From Branchiostoma lanceolatum (taxonomy: Eukaryota; Chordata; Leptocardii; Amphioxiformes; Branchiostomatidae): 64,000 bases of DNA. Below, one piece after another: positions 1 through 11,280 of this stretch. Within the stretch, counting starts at the first letter, position 1. Each line of letters opens with the position of its first letter. The notes beneath the pieces are model-generated. The model made no database searches and was not told the DNA's origin. It worked only from the letters and a program-made list of their open reading frames with translations. The stretch lies in the NCBI RefSeq assembly GCF_035083965.1, contig NC_089723.1:34289193-34353192 (forward strand). Reading direction: 5' to 3'. Position numbers and translations under genes: made by a program.

Positions 1-218
1 GAAGACATCGACTGGTTGTGTTGATCTGTCAGCTCTCATATTTTTTAGATGTTCCGCGTAGGAGTATATTCAGGAACTTGACATTTAATGCAAGTATCAC
101 GGTCTTCTGTGTTAGGTTGTTGTGTAACCTTTGATACAGGCAGCTGTTTTAGGAGTTCCATTTCTTTAAGAACATATATTTTGGTTTACAGTATTGTACT
201 TCACTAATTGTATACGAT

Positions 219-711
219 TAAATCCCAATAGATACAATCCGTTCAAACTCAACATGACGTAAGGCAACATATAACTGACCTGAAAAAAAAAAACGACCCG
301 TTTGCGCTCAAAGGGGACAGCAGTTTTGTCCAGTGATCTACCTTAAACTTTAGGTACAGCCCCATGCTAAAGATTGAGGATACTGTTCTCGTCGTGCTTG
401 GATCGTCCGCTTGCCGTAACTGAGAACTTATTGAACATTGTCTTTTGATGGGTACCGCATTTGGGTAAATCTTTCTTGTATTTGCTTTCACTGTCGAATT
501 TTACGAGGAAGGTGTGGACATCATGGCATGTGCTGTCAATGCCTACGAATGCGCCCTTAACAATTCCGTCTAATATGTTAACGTTGGCAGTGACCACGAC
601 TCTTGCACCTACTGCTATTGACAATATCTCTCTAAAGCCTTTTTGGAGGGTGTTAGATTTGTGAGACCTGTTACTGTTTTTTCGTGTCTCTGTATCAAAT
701 GTGAAACACAC
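219..711 (-). pseudogene. PIF1/Helitron-like helicase C-terminal remnant
   Basis: The minus strand encodes a stretch with IAVGARVVVTANVNILDG, which matches the late PIF1-type helicase block (GA-x-VM-x-T-x-N-x-DG). Nearer the low-coordinate end another frame reads GQLYVALRHVE, resembling helicase motif VI (GQ-YVALSR), followed by a stop near 219. These motifs belong together in PIF1 helicases and in the Rep-Hel protein of Helitron rolling-circle DNA transposons. The pieces lie in different frames and no upstream helicase or Rep motifs are visible, so it is a decayed fragment. A host PIF1 pseudogene is the alternative. Confidence 0.55.
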
Positions 712-1054
712 TGGAGGGGAGTTCCATCAGGTCCTGATGGGTAGCATGGGTCTGTTTTAAAGATTATCCTGATTTTGAGGATTTTTATGTCACTATCTGC
801 GCAAGAACCTTTTCTTACTCTCATCTACGAAGGACTGTGGTCCACATCCAGTGTGGTATACAACTGCATTTTACAAACCACATAAAGCTTAGTATAATGC
901 CTTCTGTAGTGCCTGCTGCTTGCACATTTCCTTATATTCATCGTTTTGACTTGTCCCGCACAGGACCAGACCTTTCCTGTGTTTGTTGATATAAGCTCCG
1001 TCCCAGCCGGAGTGTAGTTCATCTAGAGAGAGAATCCGCTGCAGTATTGTTGGA

Positions 1055-1240
1055 AAACGACAGGTGAACGATTTTTGAACTTGACCTTCCTTTGCACAAC
1101 CACTACACACCTACCAAATATCATGAAGATCCATCAAAGGTTTCCCGAGTTATGCTCTTGACATACATACAGACCCACACAACAGCCGGCTCAACCGAAA
1201 ACATAATCTACTCCGAGTTCCTCGGCGAAGATAATCAGCT
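1055..1240. repeat. Interspersed repeat R1, copy 1
   Basis: This stretch closely resembles the segment near 34175-34375. Both share the GAACTTGACCTTCCTTTG block, a run about contacting an ACACACCTACCAAA box, and the CTCCGAG...CTCGGCGAAGATAAT end. Looser relatives lie at 19655-20110, 32570-34400 and 58430-58720. No coding potential is conserved. The element family was not identified. Confidence 0.6.
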
Positions 1241-1348
1241 GTTTGTGTTGGTGCTTGCTTGTGTATCATTGCGTGACATTACCTGTAAGACAATGATCTT
1301 ACCTTAAGAATTCATAGGCATTTGTCTAGTGTTTTGCTTTTCACCAAG

Positions 1349-1852
1349 GTGGGGGACTCAAGAAGCTAGAGGCCTTAGAGAAAATTGACCAGAAATTAAA
1401 GGAAAACGTTAAGAAGGTTGATGAAGAGGCAGCCTGGGAACAGGCGATGGAGGACTTGGAGAATCTGGCCGAGAAACTGAAGGTAAAAACTGGAGGTGAC
1501 CTTCAAGATGATGCAGGTACGGCGTGAAATATTTATTAATGAATGTCAAACTGAAAATGAATTATTTGCACTTCCCAATTTCAATTTGACTCATATTTCA
1601 GTGATTCGCCAATTTAGAGTTAGCGCTGCCTTTTTTGTAGGCTCACTCCAGAAGAAGGAAGAATCTGGGTTGCAGTTTGATGAAGAAGCTGCAGAGTTCG
1701 TGGAGGACGATGGAGGTTTGGAGATGGAGGAGGAGACCGGTGGAGGTTTGGAGGAGGAGGAGAAGGAGACCGATGGAGGTCTTGTGATGGAGAAGTTAGA
1801 GGAGCTGGAGGACGAGCTAGATGTTCTGAAGGAAGGTCTTCAGAAGGGGTAG
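1349..1852 (+). CDS. 3' end of an unrecognised acidic coiled-coil protein
   Basis: Two coding exons are supported. Exon 1349-1516 follows an AG acceptor and ends at GT. It encodes a charged helix (LKKLEALEKIDQKLKENV and following) with heptad-like spacing. Exon 1641-1855 resumes in phase 1 and carries three near repeats of a Gly-Gly-Leu plus Glu-rich unit, then a Leu/Glu helix ending GLQKG with stop TAG at 1850-1852. A GT donor at 1856 and an AG acceptor at 1993 suggest a 3' UTR exon from 1994 to about 2105, with ATTAAA-like signals. Upstream exons were not found in the window. No family was recognised and no function is proposed. Confidence 0.5.
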
Positions 1853-2109
1853 TAGGTACGTAAAGGTTATCACATAAAACGTCTATACATCTCTAATACT
1901 GTATTTTGTTTATTGATCCATATGTTAGAAATTCGCTATGTAAAGAAATGATTGCATTTTCTGTGGATTGACTAGCTGTTCATTTTCTTTTAGACGGGCA
2001 GATGTGCTGGATGCCTTCACATCCCAAGACAACGCGCGAGGAATGCAAGACGCAACCTGTTCATCTTTAATGTGTAACTTTAGACAAGCACAAATTAAAC
2101 TTATTACAT

Positions 2110-3423
2110 GAAGTCTACATATAGCACTTTTAAACTAGAATACATTTGTGTATATAAAGTAGAAGATATTTGCTATCGTGCTGTTCAATCTGTACGTAAT
2201 AGCGGTAGCCAATCATAATCTGTTTAAGATGTGTACGTAACAGTTCAAATGAGCTTCGCTAGGTGGATTTCCCGACCATGCTCTTCTTGCTAGATATTTG
2301 CAATAGTTCAACGGCCATGCATGTACGCGGACATACATTGTGCCAGTTACAATTGTCACGCAATAAAGTTCTTCCTCATCAATTTACCCCCGAGTATCAC
2401 TGTGACTGTCTACGTGACCATATAATTCGATGATTTCACACAGCAGTGCATAAGGTGTGGAATATTTCTCTGGGTTTGAATACAATTGAAAAAAATGTTT
2501 ACATTTACTTCGTGGTTTATCATCAATGATCTATCAACGTTCACGTGTAACTTTGTTTCACTTGAGAAGGTTTGTACTAGACGAACACTCAAATGTATAC
2601 TCATTCCCCCCTTTAAGGATGACAAGAAGACAAGAAGAAATCGGAGATCTCATACCTCTTTGAATTTCTTGACAAAATGTAACACAACCATGTCCATTTT
2701 ACACATCACACACTTCACTCTCAAGCACATGTCATCCTCGGGTTCCTGACAGTAGTTTTGTTTGTTTTATTAAGAGCTCCATTAGTGTACAATCTTAACA
2801 ATTTATACACTAATCTTCCTGGAGTCCGCCTAATTAAATACAATATTATCAATACAGGAACAATAAAAGTAATTCAAATACAGGAAGAACGAAAACAATT
2901 GTTAGATAGTAAATCATACAAAATCAAATATGATGAACTTAAAATGAGCGGAGAGGTCAGAGGTCAACATGACTTTTGGAATTGTGCCAACGTTCACTTT
3001 CTGTCAGCCTGCCGAAGAACTTCAGCTCGGGAACAAACCTGAACACACACCAAAACAAACATCGGGGTTAAACCATGCCTACGGAGGTAACAAACGGCTT
3101 ACATGCACTTCAAACAACAGACGGCACTTTAATTTATAAGCAACATGTCATGGCCTCTACTTGGGCAAATAGCAAAGTGTGTTATTATATAGACTCATGT
3201 ACGCTGCACGCTAACAATGAAATGTGACATGAAGTGTCTAGTGCTGAATATAGATCACATTATTCATAAACCCATAACAACACGGGCTTTACCCTAGATG
3301 TAAGATCGTGTTAGTTACAGTATACGTTGTCAATTTTCACCTCCAGTGCCCAAACCACACAAAACGGTTTAGTGACGCTCCCCCGTATCTCTCCACGAAA
3401 CAAAAAGGACAGGAAGAGAATCT
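2110..3423. other. Intergenic, no gene seen
   Basis: AT-rich sequence between the coiled-coil gene and the first WSC receptor. Short open frames here lack splice context or recognisable motifs. The last 120 bases (CAGTGAC/GTGACGCTCCCC onward) resemble the proximal upstream regions of WSC-R2 and WSC-R3 and probably belong to the promoter. Confidence 0.5.
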
Positions 3424-3480
3424 TGACCTATGACCTCATATGACCATATGAGGTCATAGCTACAGCCATTATGAGGAAGC
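3424..3480 (+). promoter_or_regulatory. WSC-R1 proximal block: DR1 + palindrome + Ets-like site
   Basis: TGACCTATGACCT (3424-3436) is a perfect direct repeat of the nuclear-receptor half-site TGACCT with one-base spacing (DR1). It overlaps a perfect inverted repeat with 15-base arms (3428-3442 and 3445-3459) and a 2-base centre. GAGGAAGC (3473-3480) is Ets/PU.1-like. The same order is found upstream of all four other WSC genes. Binding is inferred from motif form only. Confidence 0.5.
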
Positions 3481-3548
3481 AATTGCTTTTTGTTCAGAGT
3501 GTTAGAGTGGCAGTGGGGACATTTCTTCCTTGCTTATCCAAGAACGTC

Positions 3549-6134
3549 ATGGAGACTTTGGTCCTAGTTTTGGGAGTTCTGTTTGCAGGATTATCGGCTG
3601 CTGATCCTCCGCCAGGTCTCTACACCGCGGAAGGTAAAGTTAGACTTTTATGTATGTAACGGTTTCTATTCGGATTGGATAAGGAAATAGACTGACAGAG
3701 AGAAACGAAAGTCACAGGCCATATTGAAACTTATGTCCAAGCAGATGTTAGAGTTGTAAGCTGTACGTTTTCTGACTGCCCAAAAACGTTCATATGGTCT
3801 TTTGATATAGTTTCTTTCCTAAACCTTGTACGAATAAAAGAAGAAAGCAGGTGGAAAGGGTGAAATCTGCTAGTGGGTCGATCGATATTAAACGTCATAT
3901 CAAAATTATTCCATGTCTGCAATTCCTTTTTTAAGTACATGGAGATCTATCGTATAGCAAGCTAATGGAATTACATATCTAATGTGTACCACAATACACC
4001 ACATGTATTGCAATACACAATGGATTATGTTATAATGTACATTGTACGAAAGTCTAAACTTATGTCGGTTTTTTGACAACTTTGTTCTTCTGCTCTTGAC
4101 AATTATTTTACACAGGAGTTGAATATGTCGGCTGTTTTGAACACGGTCAGCCGCACCAGGAACAAGTGCTCGAAGTACAAATTGCAGACTGTACTTCATC
4201 GGACACCGAGCCATGTTTAGTCCCCGCAACTTGCATCGATGCGTGCCAAAACGCCAGCTCAAACTACACCTACGTCGGTCTCAAATACCCAGGACAGTGT
4301 TTCTGTGACTCGGTGCTACGTGGAGTGAATCAAGCAGATTCCGTCGAAGGCATTCAGTGCGATGGGAGGTGTCCTGGTGACTTACAGCTTGCCTGTGGTG
4401 CCTCTAGCAATATGCTCGTCTATCTATGTAAGTTCGGGTTAGAAGCAGTTTCTAGATACATTCCACACAAAATATTCTTTCGTTCTGTAAATCATATCCA
4501 TGTACTTCCATATGCAATATAAACATTTCTGTGTGATGACAGATGTATCCCTAGCCCTGCCATATATATTTTTGTGTTCACTTGTAAATGAACTTGAATA
4601 CAATGAGTACTTCAATATATAATTACGTTGATTACGCTACTGTATTCGACACACGTTTGCTGTAATCCTAATGTACCCGTATAATAACAAGCAGTTCTCA
4701 ATAACGTTTGTTCCTTCAATATATATGGGAACCATTGTTTCAGGGACCAACATCCCTCCGCTGACAACAAGTCCAGTCATAATCACATGTAAGTCTCTGC
4801 TCCATCAGACATTTATAGGTACTCGAACGGCTCCTGTTAAATCGTAAACTTCTCTCACATGTCAGCTGCACTGCGTAGAAAGCACTTGAACACCGGTACA
4901 GTATGTGGCAACTTTATTTACCGACAAATTTATAACATAGAAAAGTCGACGGTATAGAATTTGCTTCATCGCAGATTTTCCATGACTTTTTTTATCAGAT
5001 AGCGCCACCGTGTCGGGCCCCACAACTAAACCAGAGGTTGTGTCGACTACAACGTACAGAGGAATTAAACACCCAACAAATAACACTGGTATGTAACATA
5101 ATGGTAATATAATCCCACACAAACACTCATAGAATGCCAAATCAAACACTCCTACCACTGCCTGGTTGTAAAAACTGAATGAGATGTAGTCTAGACTATA
5201 TAAACTGTTTCCTTAAACTGGTGCTGACTATATATAAAAAATCTGGAAAAGTACTATTTGGCATCATCATTGACTTTTTCTCCTCCCTCCCTTCTCAGGA
5301 CTTATAGCCGGAGTGACCGTAGGTGGCGTTGCTTTTGTTGGTCTTGTTGTGACTGTGGTCTTGGTCTACCTGCGGCGAAAGTGAGTTCAGTTAAACACAT
5401 TATTAATTCCATCCACCCGTGTAATCTAAAGTGATAAAACTTGACTTCCTCAATCTAATCTACCTTCATTTTGTATAACGTATAGTTTAAGTGATCACCA
5501 TCAAGACATTTTAACAACATAAATTCTGACATTTGAAAAACAAAATCTGACATCTGCTTGTTGAATAATTGAACGGACTTTTTTTTCAAAATACCAGAAT
5601 ACGTAGACTCACGCAGTCACTCTCAATATAATCACATTTTTTGTTCGAAACAGGAAAACGTCAGATGGCAAAAGCGCCCATGACCAAAGTACCAAGAGAA
5701 CACATTACGTCAATGGCCAATTCCTTGACAATGAACAGCGTTCACGGACCAATCAGGACGTTCCTGACAGGTCACATGACCAAGGCATCCAATCTTCTCT
5801 CCAATCCAACGCCTCAGATGTAGACTTATACCTTGAGCCAGGGGTACCCATAGACGATTATGAATATGTATGTTTTGATAATCGTAATCATTATGATACC
5901 CCACCTGTAACCAACATGTCAGGATGGCAGACTCCAGCGACCAATAATGATTTAGATTACGTAAACCAGCCAACAAACCACTTTTATGTCAATGCATCGG
6001 AAACTGGCGTTGATCGAGACTCCCTTGTGTATGAAGACGTCATCGTTCCCAAGCGGAACACGGATGGGGGCGGTGGACAGTACATGAACGTAAGCTACAG
6101 TCACAATCAAGACGAGACTTACATGAATATATAA
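3549..6134 (+). CDS. WSC-R1: single-WSC transmembrane receptor with Grb2/ITIM-type tail
   Basis: Six exons: 3549-3633, 4116-4427, 4744-4788, 4999-5088, 5299-5380 and 5654-6134; all introns are GT-AG. Exon 1 encodes a signal peptide (METLVLVLGVLFAGLSA). Exon 2 is one WSC domain: VGCFEHG, CIDAC, YVGLKYPGQCFCDS, CDGRC, LACG and MLVY match the WSC Cys framework, a presumed carbohydrate-binding fold. Exons 3-4 are a Thr/Pro stalk. Exon 5 is the TM helix (GLIAGVTVGG...), ending YLRRK. The tail (about 160 residues) has YVNG, YVNQ, YVNA, YMNV and YMNI (YxN, Grb2-SH2 type) and LVYEDV (ITIM form). The METLV start is chosen because it is conserved in R2 and R3; an in-frame ATG at 3471 is not. Likely a surface receptor recruiting SH2 proteins. 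Confidence 0.85.
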
Positions 6135-6454
6135 AACCCCTACACGTACCCACACAGACTACAATAAGAATATATAGCACATATACTAGTATATGTACAT
6201 AGCAAACATATGATGAGAGATAGCAACAACAATATGTCTGCTGATTTCTTTCATATTTTATGACATTAATGTTAGATAAGTAATTATGTTAGATAAGTAA
6301 TTGTAATTATGTAATACATGTATATGTATGTCATGACTGTACCAAACCTTGTCACACACAGAGTAGAATATATTGATTTATATGATAGATTCCATTCTAT
6401 GTCTTCATTTGAACTCATAGTTGCTTTGTTTGCAGCTCCAAACTGAAAACAAAC

Positions 6455-6460
6455 AATAAA
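6455..6460 (+). terminator. WSC-R1 polyadenylation signal AATAAA
   Basis: AATAAA lies about 320 bases after the stop. It sits in a block (AACTGAAAAC... TTTTATTCC) that is also found after WSC-R2, where the hexamer has diverged. Confidence 0.5.
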
Positions 6461-7261
6461 TGTTTTATTCCGAACACTTCGAATTTCTTTTGTGTAAGTT
6501 CCTCTTTTTCGCCTCGTGTTCCGAGTAATGCGTTAACTATGAATCAGTGACAGATTTAAAGATAATCATTCCGTTTTTCAATGGTATAGTCACCATACTC
6601 TATCTTAGCTGAAACTACAACTATAGAGTATATTATATACATTGTACATCGGTATTGATTTCGCAAACGCAGGAGTACAGCTACTGTGCATGAGGCTTCT
6701 GATGTGTGTGCACTCGTGTTGTAAAATATACATACAGTCAAACACAGCGCCTCCTATCAACCTGACCTGACTGTGCAAATAAGTCCCGCCAGTTCAGAAG
6801 TAAAAGGGAAACAGTTTATTTGATGCGGTGAATACAAAACGTAAAGTTTCAGTGTAACCGGGTTTCCGTCTGACATAACTTTACTTTCAAAACGGTGTAT
6901 AGAATGAATTTACTAAAAGTTAAAACGTTTCATGTGAGACCCTCTCTTTAAACTAGATACCCACAGACGATGCATGTCCCTACCCCCCTTAAACCTTCAT
7001 GAACAGACAGCATTTGGTCGAAAATAAATGAAAAACTATGAGATGGTTTGTAGGGGTAGGGTGCTGTGCCGATACACCGTAAAGGCAATTACAATGTTCA
7101 TGTCAAATGGCAAAGTACAGATACATGTAACTTACTGTACGCTGTATCCCTGGACTTTGTATTAGTTAATTCTAGACAATGGAACCGAAACCACACGCGC
7201 CTATTAAAAGTGACTCTCCCCTCTCTTTCACCGTAACAAAGTACAGGTAACTAGATAAATT
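6461..7261. other. Intergenic between WSC-R1 and WSC-R2
   Basis: No gene is seen. The first half resembles the sequence after WSC-R2 (about 10310-10700: TAAGTTCCTCTTTTTCGCCTC and GATAATCAT boxes), which shows that the duplication unit included flanking DNA. The last 60 bases (GTGACTCTCCCC to the DR1-like site) match the WSC-R3 promoter. Confidence 0.6.
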
Positions 7262-7309
7262 TGACCTATGACCGCGCACGGCGGATGACGTCAGCCTTCA
7301 TGAGGAAGT
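7262..7309 (+). promoter_or_regulatory. WSC-R2 proximal block: DR1-like + CRE + Ets-like
   Basis: TGACCTATGACC (7262-7273) is followed by a full palindromic cAMP-response element TGACGTCA (about 7286-7293) and GAGGAAGT (7302-7309). WSC-R3 has TGACCTCA where R2 has the CRE, so the CRE is specific to R2. Confidence 0.5.
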
Positions 7310-7396
7310 CATATTTTCTTTACGAGTGTAAATGTTGCGGTGAAAAATTCCAGATTTTATTGCTCATACTTGAGAACTTCGATTGGTCCTTGTGTC

Positions 7397-10001
7397 ATGG
7401 AGAGGTTGGTCCTACTTTTAGGAGTTCTGTTTGCAGGATTATCGGCGGCTGATCCTCCCCAGGGTCTCTACACCGCGGAAGGTAAATCTTTCCATGTTTT
7501 CATGTGTATGTAGCTATAGGTGACAACAGGGTCTGGCCAAACAAAAGACTGACAGCGACAAATATACGTGACAGCAGAGATAATTACAACCAATCACCAA
7601 GCAGAGTTTGTGAGGCGAAAACACGAAAACAGTCTTTCAGAATCGTAGTATTGATCCCACGGCACATTGATATGAAAGTGTATTTAAACACTGTTTGTTC
7701 CGACCATCGTTAAACCTTAACATTGGTGACAGGCTTATCTCAGCCTGATCAGGACTTTCATTTCTAGTTCTTACCCCAAACCACGGAGGTGGAAATGTCT
7801 GTTTTCAAATGATCCGTATATTGGTGAGGATCATAGAAATATGTTGAGAGTAAGTATACGGAGACACAATTCTGTAAAGTAAGGACGTTTGGTAAGTTAT
7901 ATTATGCCTCCTACGTATACGGTTTTACAGCTAAACTCGTGCCAATGTTTTCCGCAGGAGTGACGTACGTTGGTTGTTTTGAGCACGGCCTTCCTTTCCT
8001 CGAACAAGTGCTAAACGTCCACATCAGTGACTGTACTTTAACCCACCCTGAATCGTGTCTAACACCTGCGACATGCATCGATTTGTGTCAAAACACCAAC
8101 CCAAGCTACATCTACATCGGTCTGAAGTACCCAGGACAGTGCTTCTGTGACTCGACTTTACGAGGAGTGAATCAAACAGATTCCAACGATGGGATTTACT
8201 GCGATGCAAGATGCTACGACGACACACAACTTGCCTGTGGTACCTCATTCAATATGCTTGTCTATCGATGTAAGTTGTAGTTTGGCCTAGTTTCTAGATA
8301 ACCGTTGCGTCCTCGCAGAGTATTTTAAACTTCTATGCACTACGTATACGTTGTGCTTGTTGCTTCAATATGTATTATTCAGCATTCAGAGTCCCCGTTT
8401 GAACAAAATGTTTGTATGTATGCAATGAATATTCCCGAAGACTTTCATAGTGATTACACTACTACATTCAACACATCTTAATAAATAGTTTTGATCTTCA
8501 TACGGACAAATACAATGCTCAATAACATGTGTTTGATATATAAATCATTGTTTCAGTGTTTAACATTCTCCCGCTGACAAGTCCAGTCACATGTAAGTAT
8601 CAGCTCCGTCCGGAAGCTCTGTCAGACATAAATCAGTAATCATCATCAGTATCGTCAGTCCTATTCAGTGACAGGTGTCGCATCAGAAATCAGAAATAGC
8701 TGTTGATAGATAGTAAAATTCGATAACATGTCAGTGCGTGGCAGGAAATTAGATAAAAACAAACCGAAATATGGGGAAAGCATGTGACGACCTAGCCCGA
8801 CAAGTTCATTATCTGTTTGTACTGAATAATGGGCATAGAGGTTCTTCACTACAAGGTTTTCATGTCGGTTTGTTTTTTTCGCAGATAACGCCACCGTCCC
8901 GGGCTACACACTGTCAACTAGACCAGAAGTTGTGCCGACCACAACGTACAGAAGGGATAATCAACCACGGGTTAATATTGGTAGGTGACGACATATTTTC
9001 CTGTATAAACACGAATGCTATAATAAAACAAACAAAAACTGAATGAGTTGTTGTTTAGACAATTGATTGTTTTCTTACAACAATGCTGACAGAAATCTAA
9101 GTTCTAGAAAACAGACATGCCCATGATATTCTAGCACCATCATGTGTCTTTTTTCCCTTTTCAGCACTTATCGCCGGAGTAACCGGAGGTGTCGCTGGTC
9201 TTGTGGTTATTGTTGCTGCTGTTGTCTGCGTCTATATGTGGCGACGAAAGTGAGTTCAATTCCATCCACCCGTACAATCTGAATTGCTAAACTTGACTTC
9301 ATAAATATGAATTCTATGTAACGGAAGTTGTAACGTTATAATTCAAGATAAAAATATCATATCACAATCTAGACACTTTCATAACACCAATCCTGCCATC
9401 TATAATTTGATATCTTCTTGTTGAGATAATTGAAAACTACAAATAAATGGGAATTTTTCGTCCAAATGCCAAAAATATATCTAGACGTATACTCACAAAA
9501 ATTCTCTTCTTTTTTTTTCAATTACGAAACAGCAAAACAGAAGGTGACAAAGGCACTGGTACCGAGAGAACACATTACGTCAATGGCCAGTTTCTAGACG
9601 ATCAACAGCGTTCACGGACCAATCAGGACGCTCCTGAGATGAACCAACCCACCCCAACTCCCCGCCCATCCTCTGGTGTCTACCTGGAGCCAGGTGTACC
9701 CATAGACAATCATGAATATACATATATTGATAATCGTAATAACATTCCCCCTGTAACCAACATATCGGGTAGGCCGACTCTACCGACGTCCAATCAAAGT
9801 CCGTGTTGCGTAAACCAGCCACCAAACCACTCCTATGTCAATGTATCCGAGACTGGCGTTGGTCGAGATTCCCTTGTGTATGATGACGTCATGGTTCCCA
9901 GGCGGAACAGGGAAGAGGGGGGTGGAAGGTACATGAATGTGGGCTACAGGCACAATCAGGACGAGGCTTATGTAAATGTGGCGACCCCTCGGCGTTCCTA
10001 G
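7397..10001 (+). CDS. WSC-R2: single-WSC transmembrane receptor with Grb2/ITIM-type tail
   Basis: Exons 7397-7481, 7958-8269, 8557-8592, 8885-8980, 9165-9249 and 9533-10001 have the same phases as WSC-R1. Signal peptide MERLVLLLGVLFAGLSA. The WSC domain in exon 2 includes VGCFEHG, CIDLC, YIGLKYPGQCFCDS, CDARC, LACG and MLVY. A short Thr/Pro stalk precedes the TM exon (ALIAGVTGGVAG..., ending YMWRRK). The tail has YVNG, YVNV, YMNV and YVNV (YxN), YLEPG, YTYID and LVYDDV (ITIM form), and ends with TPRRS. It is the closest paralogue of WSC-R1 in ectodomain, tail and flanks, so the pair arose by tandem duplication. The second WSC Cys-to-Cys loop differs most. Ligand unknown. Confidence 0.85.
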
Positions 10002-11146
10002 ACAGGATTTAAACCATTCTATGTGATTACTGATGTTTGCAAACATAAAGTGATACATCCGAACGCATTTTCTACGAGTTATTACATTAGGATATCTTGT
10101 AACTTCAGTATGTACCATATGTCTAGTTGCTTTCACATGTCTCATCAAATAATTGTAATTATGAAATGTACGTGTCATAATTGTACCAAAAGTTGTCACG
10201 CACATAGTGGAATTTATTGCTTTGTGTGATAAACTCCATACAACGCCATCACTTGAACTCCTGGTTGCTTTCATTACTCCAAACTAAAAATAGATAAACG
10301 TTTTATTCCTTTCCTTTTTCTGTAAGTTCCTCTTTTTCGCCTCATGTTCATGGTGACCGACCTATCTAAAGATAATCATTTTTCAATGATAATACTATGC
10401 CCTACTCAATCATTGCCATGGAGTGAATATCACTATGGATCTAGAAAGTGTCGCCAAGTACAGCTGTTATGCACGCGGCTTCTAACGTGTGTACACCCGT
10501 ATTAAAACCTCTAAGAGTAAAGTACAGCCAAAAGGCACCGTCCCCTATTTGTTTGCAGGTAGATCTCACTGTGCAAATAGTAGTGCCGCCATCCAAGAGG
10601 TCAAAGGAAAACACTGAATTAGTCACTTTATTTGGTGTCGTAATTTGTAATAGAAGGCGTAAAGTTTCGACGTCATATCGTTTACGTCTGATCTGACACA
10701 CCTTGACATCAATTCAAAAGTGTATGAATAACTTTGTGTATGAACGTTTATAAAAGTATAAAATGGTTAATGTGAGACCTTTCCTGTGAATTCACCCTTA
10801 ACTAAAACGTAATTAAACTGACCGCATATAATTTACAATCAGTCGAAACAAAACGACGAAACGCTACAAAATGCTCAGTCAAAGTAGTTGTGCTTTCATG
10901 TCGTAAAAGCAACCACAAGTCAAATGGGTACAGGCACACGTATCTTGCTGTACCTAATCTATTGCTCATTTGATTTTTAATCAAACGTATCTTTTAAAGT
11001 CACATTGAACATCTCGGAATCTCTTTATTTCTTCATATTAGTTAAGATAAGCCAAATAAACCCCACATTCCAAACCATACACGAATATTCAGTGACTCTC
11101 CCCTTTCTCTTTCATCCAAAACAAAGTACAAGTAACCAGATAAATT
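10002..11146. other. Intergenic between WSC-R2 and WSC-R3
   Basis: No gene is seen. The 3' flank is homologous to that of WSC-R1 up to about 10700. The rest is AT-rich unique sequence, ending in the conserved GTGACTCTCCCC promoter lead at about 11090. Confidence 0.55.
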
Positions 11147-11194
11147 TGACCTATGACCGCGCCCGATGTATGACCTCAGCCTTCATGAGGAAGT
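11147..11194 (+). promoter_or_regulatory. WSC-R3 proximal block: DR1-like + Ets-like
   Basis: TGACCTATGACC (11147-11158) and GAGGAAGT (11187-11194) have the same order and spacing (about 28 bases) as in WSC-R2. The flanking 60 bases upstream (ACAAAGTACA, AACCAGATAAATT) are nearly identical to R2. Confidence 0.5.
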
Positions 11195-11280
11195 AAATTT
11201 TCTTTCGTAGTGTAAACGCTACGGTGAAGAATTCCAGATTTTATTGCGCATACTTAAAAACGTCGGTAAGTCCTTGTGTC

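Noticed and set aside
3471-3548. Upstream in-frame ATG extending WSC-R1 by 26 residues
   Set aside because: Not in frame or not present in R2 and R3, overlaps the conserved promoter block, and would put a non-hydrophobic stretch before the signal peptide.
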